This document shows positions 8,101-17,487 of a stretch of DNA of 64,000 nt, piece by piece. The DNA lies in NCBI GenBank assembly GCA_947303185.1, contig CAMYXF010000001.1:124001-188000 (forward strand). The letters are read 5' to 3'. The DNA is from an uncultured Clostridia bacterium. GTDB taxonomy: Bacteria > Bacillota > Clostridia > Saccharofermentanales > Saccharofermentanaceae. A program made the position numbers and the translations under genes. The notes beneath the pieces are model-generated. The model worked only from the letters and a program-made list of their open reading frames with translations. It did no database searches and was not told the DNA's origin. Within the stretch, counting starts at the first letter, position 1; each line of letters begins with the position of its first letter.

Positions 8101-8793
8101 TTATTCCTTGCGCGGATCGATGAACTTAACAGCATCGTCAACACGTCCATACTTACCTGAAGCCTTCTTGAGTGCTTCAGCAGGCTCGTCGCCCTTCTTG
8201 ATGAAGTCCATCATCTTACCGAAGTTAACGAACTTGTAGCCGATGATCTCGTCGTTCTCGTCGATTGCGAGGTCTGTGATATAACCGTCTGTGAGCTCGA
8301 GGTAACGGGGACCCTTAGCGAGTGTACCGTATGTTGTACCTACCATTGAACGAGCGCCCTTACCGAGGTCCTCAAGGCCGGCACCGATCTGGAGACCGTC
8401 CTCAGAGAAAGCACTCTGTGTTCTACCATAAACGATCTGGAGGAAGAGTTCTCTCATTGCTGTGTTGATAGCGTCGCAAACAAGGTCTGTGTTGAGAGCT
8501 TCGAGAACTGTAAGTCCGGGAAGGATCTCAGATGCCATAGCAGCGGAGTGTGTCATACCGGAGCAGCCGATTGTCTCAACCAATGCCTCCTGGATGATAC
8601 CGTCCTTAACGTTGAGGGAGAGCTTGCAAGCGCCCTGCTGAGGTGCACACCAGCCGATACCGTGTGTGTAACCGGAGATGTCCTTAATCTCCTTGGAGCT
8701 TACCCACTTTGCTTCCTCAGGGATCGGTGCAGCACCGTGATGAACACCCTGATGAACAGAGCACATGTTCTTGATCTCTGTTGAATAAATCAT
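8101..8793 (-). CDS. NifU/IscU-like iron-sulfur cluster scaffold-family protein
   Basis: A 230-residue protein related to the NifU N-terminal scaffold fold. Recognisable are cysteines in GWCAPQQGAC, VETIGCSGMTHSAAMASEI (which resembles the Cys-Ser-Gly ligand region of IscU-type scaffolds) and TDLVCDAINTAMREL. Sequence outside this core differs from housekeeping IscU, and the C-terminal part (GLEDLGKG, YITDLAIDENDEIIGYKFVNFGKMMDFI) is specific to the subgroup that accompanies GGGtGRT proteins. It may build or carry a cluster for its partner rather than serve general assembly (inference). GGAG precedes the ATG. The gene is first in the two-gene operon, behind a promoter that overlaps the trp terminator. 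Confidence 0.85.
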   Translation of the reverse strand: MIYSTEIKNMCSVHQGVHHGAAPIPEEAKWVSSKEIKDISGYTHGIGWCAPQQGACKLSLNVKDGIIQEALVETIGCSGMTHSAAMASEILPGLTVLEALNTDLVCDAINTAMRELFLQIVYGRTQSAFSEDGLQIGAGLEDLGKGARSMVGTTYGTLAKGPRYLELTDGYITDLAIDENDEIIGYKFVNFGKMMDFIKKGDEPAEALKKASGKYGRVDDAVKFIDPRKE

Positions 8794-8856
8794 GTCTATT
8801 TCTCCTTTCCTTTCAAGGAATTTGTTGGTGGAATGAAATATAGTTTCCGAGTGTTA

Positions 8857-8885
8857 ATTATATAAAAGCGAGGGGGGCATTTCAA
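8857..8885 (-). promoter_or_regulatory. Promoter of the NifU-like/GGGtGRT operon
   Basis: TTGAAA (8880-8885) and TATAAT (8857-8862) on the minus strand are 17 bases apart. The -35 lies in the loop of the upstream trp terminator and the spacer contains its descending arm. Confidence 0.7.
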
Positions 8886-8900
8886 CCGAAAAGCCCCCCT
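8871..8900 (-). terminator. Terminator of the trp operon
   Basis: AGGGGGGC (8871-8878) pairs with GCCCCCCT (8893-8900), an 8-bp GC-rich stem with a 14-base loop. On the minus strand it is followed by CGCTTTTAT, a weak T-tract. It lies 34 bp after trpA. Confidence 0.75.
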
Positions 8901-8934
8901 ATTCTTAGTTAAATTCAAAACTTTTAATGATTGT

Positions 8935-9711
8935 TCACCTAATTGCGTCAACCATGGACTTTACATACTCTCCGACATACTCCGGAGCGTCCTTTCCGTA
9001 CTGTGCGACGATCTTAACGATAGCCGAACCGACGATTACTCCGTCAGCGCTCTGGGCCATTTTCGAAGCCTGCTCAGGAGTCGAGATTCCAAATCCGATA
9101 GCACAGGGTACGTCCGTTACAGCCTTTACTGCAGCACAAAGCGAAGGAATATCGGTCGTGATATTGCTTCTTACGCCAGTAACGCCAAGGCTTGATACGA
9201 TGTAGATAAAGCCTGAAGCAGATGAAGCAACCATAGAGATACGCTCATCTGACGTAGGCGCGATAAGTGAGATAAGGTCGATTCCGTACTGCTTGCAGAT
9301 GCCGTCGAATTCGTCCTTTTCCTCATAAGGAACGTCCGGAAGGATAATTCCGTCGATGCCTACTTCGGAAGCCTTCTGGCAGAATCTCTCAATCCCGTAT
9401 GAGAATACGACGTTGGCATATGTCATGAAAACCATCGGAACAGTAACGTTAAGCTCTGTTCTGAGGCGCTTTACCATGTCGAAAACCTTGTCTGTGGTGC
9501 ATCCGTTTTCGAGAGCACGGAGGCTGGCTTCCATGATGACGGGGCCTTCAGCCGTAGGATCAGAAAAAGGGATGCCGAGCTCGATCAGCGAAGCCCCTGC
9601 TTTCTGCATCTCGACGACGCAGCGCGCAGTCGTATCAAGATCGGGATCTCCGCAAGTGATAAAAGGAACGAACGCTTTACCGTTCTCAAATGCATTAGCT
9701 ATATTACTCAT
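8935..9711 (-). CDS. trpA: Tryptophan synthase alpha subunit
   Basis: A 258-residue TIM-barrel enzyme that cleaves indole-3-glycerol phosphate to indole and glyceraldehyde 3-phosphate and passes indole to TrpB. The catalytic Glu is in [21 protein letters not shown] and the catalytic Asp in [15 protein letters not shown]; the phosphate-binding region [14 protein letters not shown] is present. The start at 9711 ([11 protein letters not shown]) gives the family's normal N-terminus; a longer in-frame opening to 9747 lies within trpB and is not needed. The ATG overlaps the trpB stop by 8 bp, so the two subunits are translationally coupled. Last gene of the operon. Confidence 0.97.
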   Translation of the reverse strand: MSNIANAFENGKAFVPFITCGDPDLDTTARCVVEMQKAGASLIELGIPFSDPTAEGPVIMEASLRALENGCTTDKVFDMVKRLRTELNVTVPMVFMTYANVVFSYGIERFCQKASEVGIDGIILPDVPYEEKDEFDGICKQYGIDLISLIAPTSDERISMVASSASGFIYIVSSLGVTGVRSNITTDIPSLCAAVKAVTDVPCAIGFGISTPEQASKMAQSADGVIVGSAIVKIVAQYGKDAPEYVGEYVKSMVDAIR

Positions 9712-10894
9712 TGATATTCTCCCCTCTGTAACGTGCGATGGCTGCACAGTCCTTGTCGCCTCTTCCGGAGATCGTAACTACCATGATCTTATCCTTTGAA
9801 AGCGTAGGAGCAAGTTTGATAGCGTGAGCTACTGCGTGTGCGGATTCGATCGCAGGGATGATGCCTTCCATTCTGGACAGATACTCGAAAGCATTTACCG
9901 CTTCATCGTCAGTGATCGCAACATACTGTGCTCTGCCTGTATCGTGGAGATTTGCATGCTCAGGACCGATACCCGGATAATCAAGACCTGCGGAAATGGA
10001 ATAAACAGGTGCGATCTGGCCGTATTCATCCTGGCAGAAATAAGACTTCATGCCGTGGAAGATTCCGAGCTTGCCTGTGTTGATCGTAGCTGCCGTCTCA
10101 AAAGTATCAATGCCTCTTCCTGCAGCCTCGCAGCCGATGAGGTTAACACTCTTATCTTCAATGTAGTGATAGAAAGAACCGATCGCATTTGAACCGCCGC
10201 CGCAGCAAGCGAGAACATAATCAGGAAGGCGTCCTTCCTTCTCCATTACCTGTGCTTTGGACTCACGGGAGATAACAGCCTGGAAATCTCTTACGATAGT
10301 CGGGAACGGATGAGGGCCCATTACGGAACCTAAGCAGTAATGAGTATCGTCGATTCTTGTTGTCCATTCACGCATACACTCTGATACCGCATCCTTAAGA
10401 GTTGCAGTTCCTGAAGTAACGGGAACAACGTCTGCACCCAAAAGCTTCATTCTGTATACGTTCAAAGCCTGACGCTCTGTGTCGACCTTGCCCATGAAGA
10501 CAACGCACTCCATGCCGAAGAGAGCTGCAGCAGTTGCCGTGGCAACACCGTGCTGGCCTGCACCTGTCTCAGCGATAAGTCTTGTCTTGCCCATCTTCTT
10601 AGCAAGAAGTGCCTGGCCGAGAACGTTGTTGATCTTGTGGGAACCTGTGTGGTTAAGATCTTCACGCTTAAGATAGATCTTTGCGCCGCCGAGATCTTTG
10701 GTCATCTTCTCGGCATAGTAAAGATTGGACGGACGTCCTGCATATTCGTTTAATAATTCCGTGAGTTCCTTATTGAACCCGGGATCGTTCTTATAGTGGT
10801 TGTAAGCTTCTTCGAGCTCAATTACCGCATTCATCAGAGTCTCGGGGATATACTGTCCTCCGTGTATTCCGAATCTTCCCTTTGAATCAGGCAT
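9704..10894 (-). CDS. trpB: Tryptophan synthase beta subunit
   Basis: A 396-residue PLP enzyme that condenses indole with L-serine to tryptophan. The PLP-binding lysine is in [23 protein letters not shown], the substrate-contact loop [23 protein letters not shown] follows, and the phosphate-binding [10 protein letters not shown] is present. It forms the alpha2-beta2 complex with TrpA. The ATG at 10894 has GGAGG five bases upstream; the ATG at 10906 is less likely. The start overlaps the stop of trpF by 8 bp. Classical TrpB1 type in length and context. Confidence 0.97.
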   Translation of the reverse strand: MPDSKGRFGIHGGQYIPETLMNAVIELEEAYNHYKNDPGFNKELTELLNEYAGRPSNLYYAEKMTKDLGGAKIYLKREDLNHTGSHKINNVLGQALLAKKMGKTRLIAETGAGQHGVATATAAALFGMECVVFMGKVDTERQALNVYRMKLLGADVVPVTSGTATLKDAVSECMREWTTRIDDTHYCLGSVMGPHPFPTIVRDFQAVISRESKAQVMEKEGRLPDYVLACCGGGSNAIGSFYHYIEDKSVNLIGCEAAGRGIDTFETAATINTGKLGIFHGMKSYFCQDEYGQIAPVYSISAGLDYPGIGPEHANLHDTGRAQYVAITDDEAVNAFEYLSRMEGIIPAIESAHAVAHAIKLAPTLSKDKIMVVTISGRGDKDCAAIARYRGENINE

Positions 10895-11504
10895 ATCTAC
10901 CTCCATGCTTTACAGCTTTAATAAAACTTTCAATCTTCTTCTCGTCCTTGATGCCGTCCGTCTCAACTCCTGAGCTTACGTCAACTGCATACGGTTCAAG
11001 CATTCTTATGGCTTCTTCTACCGAATCAGGATCAAGTCCTCCTGCGAGGAAATAATCCCTCTTGAAATCTTTTAAGATACTCCAGTCAAACTTCTTTCCT
11101 GATCCTGCTCCCGAATCGATCATGACATAATCTGCAGAAGAGTGCAGGGCCTTTTCGAGAGCTCCTTCTTCATCAGCTTTAAAAGCCTTGATAACGGGGC
11201 GGTCCAAAGTACGCTTAACGTATTCAACGTATTCTTCAGACTCATGACCGTGAAGCTGGATGACCTCGACTCCGCTTATTCTTGCTGTGGAAATAACGCT
11301 GTCGAGCGGCTCATCCATAAAGACGCCAACAGGTTTTATATCAGACCTTAAGAGTTCTATCAACTCACCGGCTTTGTAGGGATCTACATATCTTTTGGAT
11401 TTTTTGAAGAAAACAAAACCTGCATAATCGGCACCGTGTCTGTTTACGGCAATGACGTCTTCAAGTCTGGATAATCCGCAGATCTTAAGCTCTGTACCAA
11501 ACAT
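10887..11504 (-). CDS. trpF: Phosphoribosylanthranilate isomerase
   Basis: A 205-residue TIM barrel that rearranges N-(5-phosphoribosyl)anthranilate to CdRP. The catalytic Cys lies in [13 protein letters not shown] and the general acid Asp in [31 protein letters not shown] and [14 protein letters not shown] form the phosphate site. I take the ATG at 11504, which shares its A with the trpC stop (TGATG); a GTG at 11507 is the only longer option. Separate from trpC here, whereas some bacteria fuse the two. Confidence 0.95.
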   Translation of the reverse strand: MFGTELKICGLSRLEDVIAVNRHGADYAGFVFFKKSKRYVDPYKAGELIELLRSDIKPVGVFMDEPLDSVISTARISGVEVIQLHGHESEEYVEYVKRTLDRPVIKAFKADEEGALEKALHSSADYVMIDSGAGSGKKFDWSILKDFKRDYFLAGGLDPDSVEEAIRMLEPYAVDVSSGVETDGIKDEKKIESFIKAVKHGGRYA

Positions 11505-12289
11505 CACGATATTCCTTTCAGGTCATTCAAGAATTTTGTTTTATCTTCAGCTCTCATCATTGATTCACCGATGAGTACCGCATCGACTTTTTCCTTTTCG
11601 AGAAGTGCGATATCTTCTCTTGTCTTAACTCCGCTCTCGGCAATGAATATTGCCTGGTCACCGATATATTCCCTGAGTCTTAAGCAATTGGACGGATCTA
11701 CCGTGAAATCCCTTAAGTTGCGGTTGTTTACGCCTATAACTCTTGCGCCTTCACCCAGGGCCATATCGCATTCGTTCTTATCATGTGCTTCGACCAGTGC
11801 GGTAAGTTCCAATTCATCACACAGTCTTATGTATTTTCCGAGTGTTGAAGAATCGAGAATGGAGCAGATAAGAAGTATTGCAGAAGCTCCTTTTGCGCGT
11901 GCTTCGTAGATCATGTATTCATCAACGGTAAAGTCTTTTCTTAAGACCGGAATACTTACCTCCGAAGCGATGCCTTCAAGATAATCAAGCGATCCCATAA
12001 ACCACTTTGGCTCGGTAAGACATGAGATGCACGAAGCTCCAGCTTTTTCATAAGATTTAGCGATTTCAAGATAAGGGAAATCTTCGGCGATGATTCCCTT
12101 GGAAGGAGATGCCTTTTTGCATTCGCAGATAAAACTCATTCCGTCTTCTTTGAGTTTCTTCTCAAAAGCGAAATCAGATCCGGATGCGGCAAAAGCCTGA
12201 TCCATTACTTTGGAAAGCGACACCTCAAGCTTCTTCTCGAGATATATCTTTCTGTTGTTATCTGCAATCTGTTCCAGAATATCTGCCAT
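11504..12289 (-). CDS. trpC: Indole-3-glycerol phosphate synthase
   Basis: A 261-residue TIM barrel that decarboxylates and closes CdRP to indole-3-glycerol phosphate. Family motifs visible are FICECKKASPSKGIIAEDF with the catalytic lysine, SCLTEPKWFMGSLDYL, VLRKDFTVDEYMIYEARAKGA, GVNNRNLRDFTVD and IAESGVKTREDI. It lies 24 bp after trpD and overlaps trpF by one base. Monofunctional. Confidence 0.97.
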   Translation of the reverse strand: MADILEQIADNNRKIYLEKKLEVSLSKVMDQAFAASGSDFAFEKKLKEDGMSFICECKKASPSKGIIAEDFPYLEIAKSYEKAGASCISCLTEPKWFMGSLDYLEGIASEVSIPVLRKDFTVDEYMIYEARAKGASAILLICSILDSSTLGKYIRLCDELELTALVEAHDKNECDMALGEGARVIGVNNRNLRDFTVDPSNCLRLREYIGDQAIFIAESGVKTREDIALLEKEKVDAVLIGESMMRAEDKTKFLNDLKGIS

Positions 12290-12313
12290 GAGATTCCCCT
12301 AACTTAAATCCGA

Positions 12314-13339
12314 TTACTTATTTGATTCTTCGATGAACTTATTGAGTGCTTCCAAAGCCTTGCCGCTCTCGATGAGGTTCTTTGCCTGGCCTACGCCCTC
12401 TTCGATCGTCTTAGCCTTGCCTGCCGCATAAATTGCAGCACCTGCATTCATGCAAACGACGCTCTTTCTTACGTCAGTGATCTTGCCTTCGAGGATGCCT
12501 CTTGTAACCTCAGCATTCTCTTCAGGTGTACCACCTACGATATCATCCTTTGTACCTCTCTTGAATCCGAAGTCCTCAGGCTTGATCTCATATGTTGAGA
12601 TGGATCCGTCTTCCTTGAGCTCTGCAACGAATGTCTCTGAAGATACGGAGATCTCATCAAGCTTATCTTCACCATAAACAACGAGTGCACGCTTTGCGCC
12701 AAGTGACTTCAATACGTGAGCTACAGGCTCAGCAAGATACTGGTCGTATACGCCGAGGAGATAGAAATCAGGCTGTGCAGGGTTTGTCAAAGGTCCAAGG
12801 ATATTGAATACTGTTCTGAATCCGAGTTCCTTACGGATGGGTCCTACATACTTCATTGATGTGTGATACTTCTGTGCAAAGAAGAAGCAGAAGCCTACGC
12901 TCTTAAGAAGCTCAACGCACTTCTCGGGTTCAAGATTGATGTTTGCGCCCAAAGCTTCGAGGCAGTCAGCCGTGCCTGACTTTGAAGATGCAGCACGGTT
13001 ACCATGCTTTGCTACCTTGATGCCTGCAGATGCTGCAACGAATGCTGATGTTGTTGAAATATTGAAGCTGCCTGCTCTGTCTCCGCCTGTACCGACGATC
13101 TCGAGGACTTCCATGCCCTGCTTATCTACCTTAAGAGCGTGCTCACGCATTGCTGCAGCGCATCCTGTGATCTCATCGATAGTCTCAAATCTTGCGCTCT
13201 TTGTGGATAATGCTGCGAGGAATGCTGCGTTCTGGGTGGATGTGGACATACCGCCCATGATCTCATTCATCGTCTCATACGCCTCTTCGTAAGTAAGGTC
13301 TTCCTTGTTTACGATCTTCTCAATTGCTGTCTTAATCAT
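12314..13339 (-). CDS. trpD: Anthranilate phosphoribosyltransferase
   Basis: A 341-residue enzyme that transfers phosphoribose from PRPP to anthranilate. The PRPP-binding [20 protein letters not shown] and the [21 protein letters not shown] and [23 protein letters not shown] stretches identify it. The true start is the ATG at 13339 ([10 protein letters not shown]) with AAGGAG upstream; the frame happens to stay open into the leader, but that part is the T-box RNA. It is the first structural gene of the operon. The glutamine amidotransferase partner TrpG and TrpE are not in this window. Confidence 0.97.
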   Translation of the reverse strand: MIKTAIEKIVNKEDLTYEEAYETMNEIMGGMSTSTQNAAFLAALSTKSARFETIDEITGCAAAMREHALKVDKQGMEVLEIVGTGGDRAGSFNISTTSAFVAASAGIKVAKHGNRAASSKSGTADCLEALGANINLEPEKCVELLKSVGFCFFFAQKYHTSMKYVGPIRKELGFRTVFNILGPLTNPAQPDFYLLGVYDQYLAEPVAHVLKSLGAKRALVVYGEDKLDEISVSSETFVAELKEDGSISTYEIKPEDFGFKRGTKDDIVGGTPEENAEVTRGILEGKITDVRKSVVCMNAGAAIYAAGKAKTIEEGVGQAKNLIESGKALEALNKFIEESNK

Positions 13340-13378
13340 GTTCTTTTTCTCCTTCCGGTTGGTTGTTCTGCCGGAAAT

Positions 13379-13417
13379 AAAAAATCCCCAGCAGGAATAT
13401 AAGTGTTCCTGCCGGGG
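13379..13417 (-). terminator. Regulated terminator of the trp T-box
   Basis: CCCCAGCAGGAA (13386-13397) pairs with TTCCTGCCGGGG (13406-13417) with one mismatch and an 8-base loop, followed on the minus strand by ATTTTTTATT. It lies 40 bp before trpD and just after the T-box sequence, as expected for an attenuator. Confidence 0.92.
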
Positions 13418-13642
13418 ACGAATTAAAATACTAATCCGCGGTGCCACCCTGGCTTTGCGTTGTTGAGACGCCACTCATAGGATACCAACATATCCCGGAC
13501 TGCTTACGCGAGTCGTACGTTGCACATTTAATGCACCCTCCGCGGTCCATTTGATAATCCGGTTCCCGCTTCACTCTCAGCATCGGAAGCTCTCTGTAGG
13601 GCCTACTACTATCTTTATCTCCGCATCAACGGTTTGATTGTT
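13379..13642 (-). ncRNA. Tryptophan T-box riboswitch leader of trpDCFBA
   Basis: The leader contains the T-box signature AGGGTGGCACCGCGG (13436-13450, minus strand), whose bulge pairs with the free acceptor end of tRNA. Upstream, the Stem I region has AGAGAG and GATGCTGAGAG elements, and a UGG Trp codon at 13547-13549 sits in the expected specifier context (AAAUGGACC). A competing intrinsic terminator follows at 13379-13417. Uncharged tRNA-Trp would stabilise the antiterminator and switch the operon on. The specifier assignment is by eye. Confidence 0.92.
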
Positions 13643-13648
13643 ATGACA

Positions 13649-13677
13649 AAAATAATACTTTATGCCTAAAAAGTCAA
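13649..13677 (-). promoter_or_regulatory. trp operon promoter
   Basis: TTGACT (13672-13677) and TATTTT (13649-13654) on the minus strand are 17 bases apart, giving a transcript start near 13642, directly before the T-box leader. No terminator is seen between the upstream acyltransferase gene and this promoter, so some read-through is possible. Confidence 0.65.
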
Positions 13678-13690
13678 CAACTTTCTAAAA

Positions 13691-14791
13691 TCAGATACCC
13701 TTTTTACTGAAAAAGCCGGCGAGAGGTTTCTCAATAAAACGGTAAGAAAAGTAACTTATCGCATATACGGTCACGACAAAAATGATCATGCACAACCAGG
13801 GATATGCATATAAGAACACCTTAAAAGAATCCTGCTTAGTTAGAATCTCGAAAACGCTCTTTACCGGGATATGCAGACAATATGCATGAAAACTTATTTT
13901 GGCCAGGATGCTGATCACGGAGTTGTTGAATAGCCTGCTCACCGCTTGGGTCTGTGAGATTACAATTATCTGAGAGTATAAAACGAATACGGTATATATG
14001 GCTGCTACCGAATCGTATGAAAGTGCCGGAACAAAAAACAGAGAAATAACAGCAAGTATAAATACCGTTACTGAAAAAGGAATAAGTACTCTGTCCGGGG
14101 CTTGAATCTTCTTAATGATCAATCCGACGAGAATCCCGCCGAAAAATGAGACATAACCCCTTCCGATATACTCATTTGCAAGAGGATAACTGTATGCGAA
14201 GGTCAGGATGGCTTCTCCAACCAGAATAATAACAACAGGTAAGAGCAGATATATCGAACGCAGTGATTTTTGAAGCTTATTACATGCCCAGAAGCATAAA
14301 TAGAAAATTAAATAGCAAAACACCAGCGAACTCACATACCACATCGGATTATTGGCAAAAGTGACTTTATTGCTGAATATACCGTGCACACCCATGGCAA
14401 CGGTAACCGTCTCCAGCACATATTTCAAAGGGCTTTCCATAAACATTGCCCGGACGATAAACAGTTTCAGGAAAAAATCAGCAATAGTTCCTATGGCAAC
14501 CATGGGAATCAGACGAACATACCGCTTTGCCATAAACTTCTTAAATGAAAGTTCTTTAGGTATTTTCGGGATATTGGAAATCATCAGAAAGCCCGAGATC
14601 ATGAAAAACAGTTCAACAAGCCTGCCAAAATAGAAACTTCCGCCCCAGAAATTGATAAGACCCAGTCTGAAATTAAATCCCTGCTGAAAGTGGTGAAAAA
14701 GGATCAATACGGTAGCAACGAACTTTATTAAATCCAAAAAGCCGTTTCTGGTCCCTTTATTTGAATTACCGATACTATTGCTGTTCGTCAT
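13691..14791 (-). CDS. Acyltransferase-3 family membrane protein (surface glycan O-acylation)
   Basis: A 366-residue integral membrane protein with about ten helices of the acyltransferase-3 (OafA/WecH-like) family. The N-terminal GFLDLIKFVATVLILFHH contains the conserved Arg/His-type active-site helix, with the catalytic histidine likely in FHHFQQG. ELFFMISGFLM is the second family motif. Such proteins acetylate or succinylate sugars during or after export. The gene is divergent from a glycan-synthesis operon, which suggests it decorates that product (inference). A weak AGGACGG site precedes the ATG. It ends directly before the trp promoter. Confidence 0.88.
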   Translation of the reverse strand: MTNSNSIGNSNKGTRNGFLDLIKFVATVLILFHHFQQGFNFRLGLINFWGGSFYFGRLVELFFMISGFLMISNIPKIPKELSFKKFMAKRYVRLIPMVAIGTIADFFLKLFIVRAMFMESPLKYVLETVTVAMGVHGIFSNKVTFANNPMWYVSSLVFCYLIFYLCFWACNKLQKSLRSIYLLLPVVIILVGEAILTFAYSYPLANEYIGRGYVSFFGGILVGLIIKKIQAPDRVLIPFSVTVFILAVISLFFVPALSYDSVAAIYTVFVLYSQIIVISQTQAVSRLFNNSVISILAKISFHAYCLHIPVKSVFEILTKQDSFKVFLYAYPWLCMIIFVVTVYAISYFSYRFIEKPLAGFFSKKGI

Positions 14792-14950
14792 AACCGTCCT
14801 GCGCGCTGTTTCCTAGAAATGTATTGTCTTATATCATCCGGCGTTAATCAAGTTTAATTAACACTTGTAAGAAATAAATAAAGTAATAAAGTAATGTAAA
14901 CTATTATATGCCTATGGTAAAATCAGAAAAAACCAGATGAACGAGGAATT

Positions 14951-16090
14951 ATGATTCATTTTAACGAACCTACACTGTCTGGCAAAGAGCTTGAATATAT
15001 TAAAGATGCCGTAACCGTTGAACATAAACTCTGCGGCGATGGCAAATATACCCGGAAATGTAATCAGTGGATAGAGGAAAATACAGGTGTTGCAAAAGCA
15101 ATGCTCACCACCTCCTGCTCTCATGCGCTTGAGATCGCTGCCATTCTCTGCAACATAAAAGAAGGCGACGAGGTAATAATGCCGTCTTACACTTTCTGTT
15201 CTACGGCTAACGCCTTTGTTCTCAGAGGTGCAAAGATCGTTTTCGTGGATATCAGACCTGATACCCTGAACATCAATGAAAACCTCATCGAGGAAGCAAT
15301 TACCGATAAGACCAGAGTCATCGTACCCGTCCACTACGCCGGCGTTCCCTGCGAAATGGATAAGATCATGGATATCGCAGCCCGCCATAACCTCAAAGTC
15401 GTTGAGGATGCAGCACAGGGCGTTAAGGCTTCGTACAAAGGAAAAGCACTGGGTTCCATCGGTCACTACGGATGCTTCAGTTTCCACGAGACCAAGAATT
15501 ACTGCATGGGTGAAGGCGGTGCCATCCTCCTTCGTGATCAGGCTGACGTTGAACATGCAGAGATCATAAGAGAAAAAGGAACCAACCGTTCCAAGTTCTT
15601 CCGCGGACAGATCGATAAGTACACATGGGTAGACATGGGCAGCTCCTATCTCCCAAGCGAACTGAATGCTGCATACCTTTGGGCACAGCTCGAAGTTGCA
15701 GATGATATCTTTGAAGACAGAATGAAGAAATGGAAACTCTATTATGAGATTCTCAGCAATAATGATGCACTCAAAGACAGGATCGAATTACCTTACATTC
15801 CTGCCGAGTGTGTTCATAACGCTCACATGTTCTACATCAAACTCAAGGATCTTGATGAGAGAACAAGACTTATCTCTTATCTGAGAAGCAAAGATATCGG
15901 AGCCGTTTTCCACTATGTTCCCCTTCACTCTGCTGAAGCAGGTCTGAAGTATGGAAGATTCCATGGCGAAGACAAATATACGACAAAAGAAAGCGAAAGA
16001 CTCTTAAGATTGCCGCTGCACTACAATCTTTCTCTGGATGAAGTGAATTACATCTGCGATTCAATCAACGGGTTCTTTTTAGGTGCATGA
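14951..16090 (+). CDS. WecE-type sugar-nucleotide aminotransferase (DegT/DnrJ/EryC1 family)
   Basis: A 379-residue PLP-dependent enzyme. TSCSHALEIAA is the cofactor-phosphate region, DAAQGVKASYKGKALGSIG carries the Asp contacting the pyridine nitrogen, and FSFHETKNYCMGEGGAI has the PLP lysine. The HETKNY form is typical of WecE/RffA, which makes dTDP-4-amino-4,6-dideoxygalactose; the exact substrate here is not provable. GAGG precedes the ATG. It is the first gene of a six-gene operon and its stop overlaps the next start as ATGA. The product should be an amino-deoxy sugar nucleotide for a surface glycan, whose free amine could be a target of the ATP-grasp enzyme at the end of the operon. Confidence 0.9.
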   Translation: MIHFNEPTLSGKELEYIKDAVTVEHKLCGDGKYTRKCNQWIEENTGVAKAMLTTSCSHALEIAAILCNIKEGDEVIMPSYTFCSTANAFVLRGAKIVFVDIRPDTLNINENLIEEAITDKTRVIVPVHYAGVPCEMDKIMDIAARHNLKVVEDAAQGVKASYKGKALGSIGHYGCFSFHETKNYCMGEGGAILLRDQADVEHAEIIREKGTNRSKFFRGQIDKYTWVDMGSSYLPSELNAAYLWAQLEVADDIFEDRMKKWKLYYEILSNNDALKDRIELPYIPAECVHNAHMFYIKLKDLDERTRLISYLRSKDIGAVFHYVPLHSAEAGLKYGRFHGEDKYTTKESERLLRLPLHYNLSLDEVNYICDSINGFFLGA

Positions 16091-17487
16091 TAATGGGCAA
16101 AGATAACAACATCGAGAAATGCGATATATTGATCACTTATGAGATCAGAAACAGAGAAATAGAGAATCTTTGTCTAATCAAACGCGAACTGGAACGCAGA
16201 GGTTATAAAGTTCTGTTCCGCATGCAGTATGGAACGTTCTTTGATACAGAAAAGCCTGTTGATGCCAAGGTCGTTGTTATCCCGGCATACTACAGGGAAC
16301 GCGCAAAATTCTACGCAGCTTCGCATACTCCTCAGGTCAACAAACTGGTTAATCTTCAGTGGGAACAGGTTTTCAGTACTACAAACGAAGACAATCCCGA
16401 TTTCCTTGGTTCAATTAAACCCTGGGGACGCAGCGCCGTTCACTTTTCATGGGGAAATCAGATGCATGAAAGGCTCATGAAACAATGGGGCGTAAAGGAA
16501 GACCATGCCCCTGTTATCGGTCATGTTGCTCTTGATTTTCTTCGTGGCCCGTTAAGAAATTACTACATGAGCAGAGAAGAATTGTTTAAGAAGTACAACA
16601 TTCCCTCAAACAAAAAAGTTCATCTCTTTATCTCCTCTCTTTCTTTTGTCGGCGGAGATAAGCATGTAATCAAAATGTCCGGTAACAAGAATGAACTTCA
16701 CACTGCAGAATTATTGGCTGATATCTCCATTAATACCCGCAAAGCATTAATGGACTGGTTCGAAAAGGCATTGTCGGAATCTGAAGATGATATCATCATT
16801 TACCGTCCTCATCCGGAAGAAACCAACTGCACAGAACTTAACGAACTGGCTTCACGTGTAAAGAACTTCTATGTAATAAGTCAGGAGTCAGTTAAACAAT
16901 GGGTTCTTGCCTGCGATATGATCTACAACTGGATGAGCACTTCAGTTGCTGAAGTATATGCCGCAGGAAAAGGCTGTGCATTGTTACGACCTGTTGAGAT
17001 TCCTTATGAATTGGAATTCAGACTGTTTATCGGCGCTCCGTTTATTACTACTTATGAAGATTTTTACACTGAATTCAGAAAATCTGAGCAGAGTATGCCG
17101 ATACCGGAAGAAACAATATCAAACTACTATAAAATCGATAAAGATAAGTACTCCTACATGTTAGCTTGTGACATGATAGAAAAAGTACTTAAGGATGATT
17201 CTTATAATCTTGAAGAACCTCTTACCAACCCTTTCCGCAAGGGCGGAATCTTCAACAAGCATCGTGTAGGCAACTTTATTAAGCGTTGTGTTGCTTCATC
17301 TTCATTAATGAACAAGATTCATAACGGCAATGCTTTCAAAAACACTACTTTCAGAGAGTTATTAGACAACGTCTATTACGTTAAAGAAAAATTCGAGAGG
17401 AATTATGTTCCTGACGAAGAGATAAATCAGATTGTCAGTCGTATCGATGCAGCTCTCAACAGTGAAGGCGGAGTATCTGATTTATGA
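16087..17487 (+). CDS. Surface carbohydrate biosynthesis protein (GT-B-like)
   Basis: A 466-residue cytosolic protein with the look of the surface-carbohydrate-biosynthesis/CDP-glycerol-transferase-like GT-B group. An N-terminal half (about 1-170) contains LITYEIRNREIENLCLIK. A C-terminal half contains IIYRPHPEE, an acidic histidine motif typical of these transferases, and WMSTSVAEVYAAGKGCALLRP, a nucleotide-binding loop. I cannot assign donor or acceptor. The ATG at 16087 overlaps the preceding stop; the ATG at 16093 is spaced better from AGGTG and may be the real start. The last four bases overlap the next gene, so translation is coupled along the operon. Confidence 0.75.
   Translation: MIMGKDNNIEKCDILITYEIRNREIENLCLIKRELERRGYKVLFRMQYGTFFDTEKPVDAKVVVIPAYYRERAKFYAASHTPQVNKLVNLQWEQVFSTTNEDNPDFLGSIKPWGRSAVHFSWGNQMHERLMKQWGVKEDHAPVIGHVALDFLRGPLRNYYMSREELFKKYNIPSNKKVHLFISSLSFVGGDKHVIKMSGNKNELHTAELLADISINTRKALMDWFEKALSESEDDIIIYRPHPEETNCTELNELASRVKNFYVISQESVKQWVLACDMIYNWMSTSVAEVYAAGKGCALLRPVEIPYELEFRLFIGAPFITTYEDFYTEFRKSEQSMPIPEETISNYYKIDKDKYSYMLACDMIEKVLKDDSYNLEEPLTNPFRKGGIFNKHRVGNFIKRCVASSSLMNKIHNGNAFKNTTFRELLDNVYYVKEKFERNYVPDEEINQIVSRIDAALNSEGGVSDL

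Noticed and set aside
13340..13474. N-terminal extension of trpD
   Set aside because: The open frame runs through the T-box and its terminator, so it is leader RNA and not protein.
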